Source: CBDHHC01 sp050633205
GTDB lineage: Bacteria; Pseudomonadota; Alphaproteobacteria; Rhizobiales; CBDHHC01
DNA: 8,147 nt
Direction of reading: 5' to 3'
Assembly: GCA_050633205.1 (NCBI GenBank)
Contig: JBOEGA010000218.1
Location: 1 to 8,147, forward strand
The notes under the pieces are model-generated. The model was not told the DNA's origin. It saw nothing but the letters and a program-made list of their open reading frames with translations, and searched no databases. The position numbers and the translations under genes are program-made. Shown here piece by piece: positions 5,212 to 8,147 of this stretch; the first letter of the stretch is position 1, and each line of letters begins with the position of its first letter.

Positions 5212-6645
5212 ATGGCATCGGATATCTTGATTGTTGATGATGAAGCAGACATAAGGGAACTTATTTCGGGTATTCTTGAAGATGAGGGATACAGCACGAG
5301 GTTGGCAAGAAACAGTGATGAAGCTCTGGCTGTCATTGAAGAACGACGGCCTTCACTGGTCGTGCTGGATATCTGGCTGCAGGGAAGCCGTCTGGATGGT
5401 CTTGATGTTCTGCTTAAAATAAAAGAACTTCACGAAGAGCTTCCTGTTATTATTATAAGCGGTCACGGCAATATTGAAACGGCTGTAACTGCAATTAAAC
5501 GGGGTGCTTATGAGTATATCGAGAAGCCGTTCAAGGCGGATCGTCTGCTTCTTGTCGCCAGCCGTGCGCTGGAAGCATCAAAGCTAAAGCGGGAGATCAA
5601 GCGTCTAAAGGGACATAGTACGCAAAGTTCGGAGATGATTGGAAACTCAAGCAGCATTAATCAGTTGCGCCAGTCTATCGAAAAAGTTGCCCCTACAAAC
5701 AGTCGTGTGATGATTACGGGGCCGTCCGGGTCAGGTAAGGAACTTGCAGCTCGTTTCCTTCATGAAATATCGCACAGAGCGGCGGGACCATTTGTTGTTC
5801 TTAATGCTGCAGCGATGGTTCCTGAGCGGGTCGAGCTGGAGTTGTTCGGGTCAGAGCAGACGCAGACTGCTTCGGGCAAGGTTGGTGCCCTGGAAGAAGC
5901 GCATGGCGGCACATTGTATATTGATGAAGTCGCTGATATGCCACTTGAAACGCAGAGCAAGATTTTACGAGTGCTGGTTGAGCAGAAGTTTCTTCGGCTT
6001 GGTGGAAACAAGAAGGTGTCAGTTGATGTCCGGATTATTTCATCTACCGGCCGTGATCTGGCCCGTGAGATGTCCAACGGCAATTTCCGCGAAGATCTGT
6101 TCCACAGATTGAGTGTGGTGCCTCTTCATGTTCCTCCCTTGTCAGAGCGCAGAGAAGATATTCCCGAGCTGATCAGCTATTTTATTAACCAGATTGCGTC
6201 GACATCCGGTCTTCCTCCAAGAAAAATCGGCGATGATGCTATTGCGGTTCTACAGGCTCATGACTGGCCTGGTAATATCCGGCAGTTGCGTAATAATGTT
6301 GAGCGCCTGATGATTTTGACTGAGGGTGATGCTGATACAGTTATTACTGCTGATATGTTACCGGAAGAAATCGGGGCTTCTGTGCCGCTTTCCCCAAACG
6401 GACAGGGAAGTGAGCATCTGATGTCTCTCCCTTTAAGAGATGCGCGGGAGATTTTCGAACGTGAGTATCTCGTCGCGCAGATTAACCGGTTTGGTGGTAA
6501 TATTTCACGGACTGCAGAATTTGTAGGGATGGAGAGATCTGCCCTGCACCGTAAACTGCGTGCACTTGGTGTTAATTCTTCTGATAGAAATTCCAATAGC
6601 AGCAGTAGCAGTAGTGTGAAGGAAGTTCAGGCCGCTTCCAGTTGA
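5212..6645 (+). CDS. ntrX: Response regulator NtrX, NtrC-family AAA+ type
   Basis: A 477-residue cytoplasmic DNA-binding response regulator paired with NtrY. The receiver domain (about 1-122) has the acidic pair Asp9-Asp10, phospho-acceptor Asp53, Ser83 and Lys105. The AAA+ domain (about 143-370) has Walker A GPSGSGKE (170-177), Walker B GGTLYIDEV (232-240), a candidate arginine-finger region at 293-299 (REDLFHR) and the sensor II motif WPGNIRQLRN (352-361). The sigma54-contact GAFTGA loop is absent: residues 211-228 read LFGSEQTQTASGKVGALE. This agrees with what is known of NtrX, which is thought to act without classic sigma54 activation. A Fis-type helix-turn-helix lies at about 430-454. 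A serine-rich tail (459-468) is encoded by six consecutive AGY codons (6598-6615). ATG 5212 is preferred over TTG 5209 because of the RBS at 5200-5204. Confidence 0.97.
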   Translation: MASDILIVDDEADIRELISGILEDEGYSTRLARNSDEALAVIEERRPSLVVLDIWLQGSRLDGLDVLLKIKELHEELPVIIISGHGNIETAVTAIKRGAYEYIEKPFKADRLLLVASRALEASKLKREIKRLKGHSTQSSEMIGNSSSINQLRQSIEKVAPTNSRVMITGPSGSGKELAARFLHEISHRAAGPFVVLNAAAMVPERVELELFGSEQTQTASGKVGALEEAHGGTLYIDEVADMPLETQSKILRVLVEQKFLRLGGNKKVSVDVRIISSTGRDLAREMSNGNFREDLFHRLSVVPLHVPPLSERREDIPELISYFINQIASTSGLPPRKIGDDAIAVLQAHDWPGNIRQLRNNVERLMILTEGDADTVITADMLPEEIGASVPLSPNGQGSEHLMSLPLRDAREIFEREYLVAQINRFGGNISRTAEFVGMERSALHRKLRALGVNSSDRNSNSSSSSSVKEVQAASS

Positions 6646-6693
6646 TATGCTTGATGCAGGCAGATATTAATCATTGAATGGTATAGGATGCTC

Positions 6694-6715
6694 TCCTCCC
6701 TAACCGGAGGGAGGG
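6694..6715 (+). other. Hairpin in the ntrX-trkA gap
   Basis: CCTCCCT (6695-6701) pairs perfectly with AGGGAGG (6708-6714) around the loop AACCGG; T6694/G6715 can add a wobble pair. No T-run follows, so it is a poor rho-independent terminator. It could be an attenuator, an RNA-stability or processing element that lowers trkA expression relative to ntrYX, or a 3'-end structure of ntrX mRNA. Its right arm is identical to the rhodanese Shine-Dalgarno sequence but lies 35 bases before the trkA start, too far to serve as its RBS. Confidence 0.5.
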
Positions 6716-6749
6716 CATTCGGCATTGTTTCCAGAGGCTTTAGACACAG

Positions 6750-8126
6750 ATGAAAGTTCTGATTTGTGGTGCAGGTCAGGTGGGCTTCGGTATTGCGGAG
6801 CGGCTGGCTGCCGAGAACAATGATGTATCGGTGATTGACAGTAATCCTACGTTAATCCAGCGTATCTCGGACGTGCTGGATGTGAGAGGGTTTGTTGGTC
6901 ATGGGGCACATCCTGACGTGCTTGAGCAGGCTGGTGCGCGTGAAGCTGATATGATTATTGCGGTCACCTTCCATGATGAAGTTAATATGATCGCGTGTCA
7001 GGTTGCTAATTATCTGTTTGATATTCCTACGAAAATTGCAAGAATTCGCTCCCAGACCTATCTTGATCCCAAATGGAGCAAGCTGTTTCTCAGTGAGAAT
7101 GTGCCTATCGATGTTATTATCTCGCCGGAGAATGAAGTCAGCGAGATGGTCCTGAAGAGGCTGAGCCTTCCAGGTGCTTTCGAGACTGCAAGTTTTGGTG
7201 AAGGGAAGATTGCTGCGGTTGGTATTTCGTGTAATGATGAATGTCCGGTTACAGATACTCCCCTCAGGCAATTAACCGAGCTGTTTCCTGACCTTACGGC
7301 TGTTGTCGTAGCTATTATCCGAGATGGAAAGCTGTTTGTTCCGTCCAGCGAAGACCAGATGCTGGTGGGGGATGATGTTTATGTGATCGTTGATGAGGCG
7401 CAGGTTTCCAGAACATTAAAAATCTTTGGTCATGACGAGAAGCAGGCGCGCCGTGTCGTTATTGCCGGTGGGGGTAATACAGGGCTGTATGTCGCGAGCC
7501 GTCTTGAAAAAATGAACAATAATGTTCGCGTTAAAATTATTGAGGCTAATCAGGACCAGGCAATAAGGCTGGCAGAGCAGTTGACACAGACACTGGTTCT
7601 GAATGGCAGTGCTCTTGAGGAAGAGCTGCTGCGAGAGGCTGATATAGCCAATGTAGATACCATGATTGCCCTGACTAATGATGATCAGGTGAATATATTG
7701 TCAAGCGTACTTGCAAAGCGTCTGGGGTGTAAAAGAAATCTGTGTCTTGTAAATAATCATGGTTATATGACGATCAGTCGTTCGCTGGGGATTGATACCT
7801 ATATTAATCCACGAAGTATAACGATTTCCCACATTCTGCAGCATGTGAGAAGAGGGCGTATCAGAGCTGTTCACTCGGTCCATAACGGAACCGGTGAAAT
7901 ACTGGAAGCGGAAGCGCTGGAAACCTCTCCAATGGTGGGGGTGCCGCTTCGTAACCTCGACTTGCCAAACGGGGTAAGAATTGGTGCGATATTACGAAAA
8001 GGCAAACTTGTTCCTCCAAATGGAACTATGAAAATCCTGGCCAATGACAGGATTGTTATGTTCGCAACAGCTGAGTATGTCAGGCAGGTTGAGCAGAAAT
8101 TCCGGGTAAGCTTCGAGTATTTTTAG
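6750..8126 (+). CDS. trkA: Trk system potassium uptake protein TrkA
   Basis: A 458-residue peripheral membrane protein, the same length as E. coli TrkA as I recall it. TrkA binds NAD(H) and adenine nucleotides and gates the K+ translocating subunit TrkH or TrkG, which is not in the window. It has the typical tandem layout of two RCK units. The first Rossmann fold has GAGQVG at residues 7-12 with acidic Asp30 ending the second strand, and an RCK_C domain at about 140-225. The second fold has GGGNTG at 240-245 with Glu265, and a second RCK_C at about 370-452. The gene is intact. AGAGG (6733-6737) lies 12 bases before ATG 6750, a somewhat long spacing. It follows ntrX by 104 bases with a hairpin between, so it may share the operon. 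In related genomes hfq often follows; the window ends 21 bases after the stop, before that could be seen. Confidence 0.97.
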   Translation: MKVLICGAGQVGFGIAERLAAENNDVSVIDSNPTLIQRISDVLDVRGFVGHGAHPDVLEQAGAREADMIIAVTFHDEVNMIACQVANYLFDIPTKIARIRSQTYLDPKWSKLFLSENVPIDVIISPENEVSEMVLKRLSLPGAFETASFGEGKIAAVGISCNDECPVTDTPLRQLTELFPDLTAVVVAIIRDGKLFVPSSEDQMLVGDDVYVIVDEAQVSRTLKIFGHDEKQARRVVIAGGGNTGLYVASRLEKMNNNVRVKIIEANQDQAIRLAEQLTQTLVLNGSALEEELLREADIANVDTMIALTNDDQVNILSSVLAKRLGCKRNLCLVNNHGYMTISRSLGIDTYINPRSITISHILQHVRRGRIRAVHSVHNGTGEILEAEALETSPMVGVPLRNLDLPNGVRIGAILRKGKLVPPNGTMKILANDRIVMFATAEYVRQVEQKFRVSFEYF

Positions 8127-8147
8127 CATAAAGACTAAATCTAATTG

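Noticed and set aside
5744..6596. Overlapping frames inside ntrX on both strands
   Set aside because: They are shadows of the intact AAA+ domain coding sequence.
1..8147. Search by eye for CRISPR repeats, insertion-sequence ends, tRNA and rRNA
   Set aside because: No regularly spaced repeats, no transposase-like frame with terminal inverted repeats, and no tRNA cloverleaf or rRNA signature were found.

Overview
The window looks like chromosomal DNA of an alphaproteobacterium of moderate-to-low GC (judged by eye). The main reason is the ntrY-ntrX-trkA block, which in that class usually belongs to the ntrBC-ntrYX-trkA-hfq neighbourhood. I cannot place the organism below class level. There is no sign of an insertion sequence, phage, CRISPR array, rRNA or tRNA.

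Layout. Bases 1-399 hold no convincing gene, only a 51-codon open stretch (17-172) and a small inverted repeat. Bases 400-1158 (+) encode a classical short-chain dehydrogenase/reductase. Bases 1159-1542 contain no supported gene, but do contain an orphan TATAAT box with a small dyad and a G-rich patch. Bases 1543-1947 (-) encode a single-domain rhodanese with its own good RBS and promoter. Bases 1948-2856 form a long intergenic stretch, unusually rich in hairpins, palindromes and short ORFs. Bases 2857-8126 (+) carry ntrY (membrane sensor kinase), ntrX (AAA+ response regulator, 3 bases downstream of the ntrY stop) and trkA (potassium-uptake NAD-binding subunit). A hairpin lies in the 104-base gap before trkA.

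How the genes work together. NtrY and NtrX form a two-component pair linked in other alphaproteobacteria to nitrogen, redox/oxygen and envelope control. TrkA gates a K+ channel partner that is not in the window. The SDR and rhodanese are probably independent housekeeping or accessory enzymes.

The best leads are in the 0.9-kb gap upstream of ntrY. It has two tandem hairpins whose 12-base loops share GGAGGAT (ATCCTCC on the other strand), two CAA-N2-TTG sites just upstream of a plausible ntrY promoter, a 9-base direct repeat two helical turns apart, and a leader hairpin overlapped by short ORFs that run into the ntrY start. ntrB and ntrC are not directly upstream of ntrY. No wholly new system can be demonstrated from this sequence alone.
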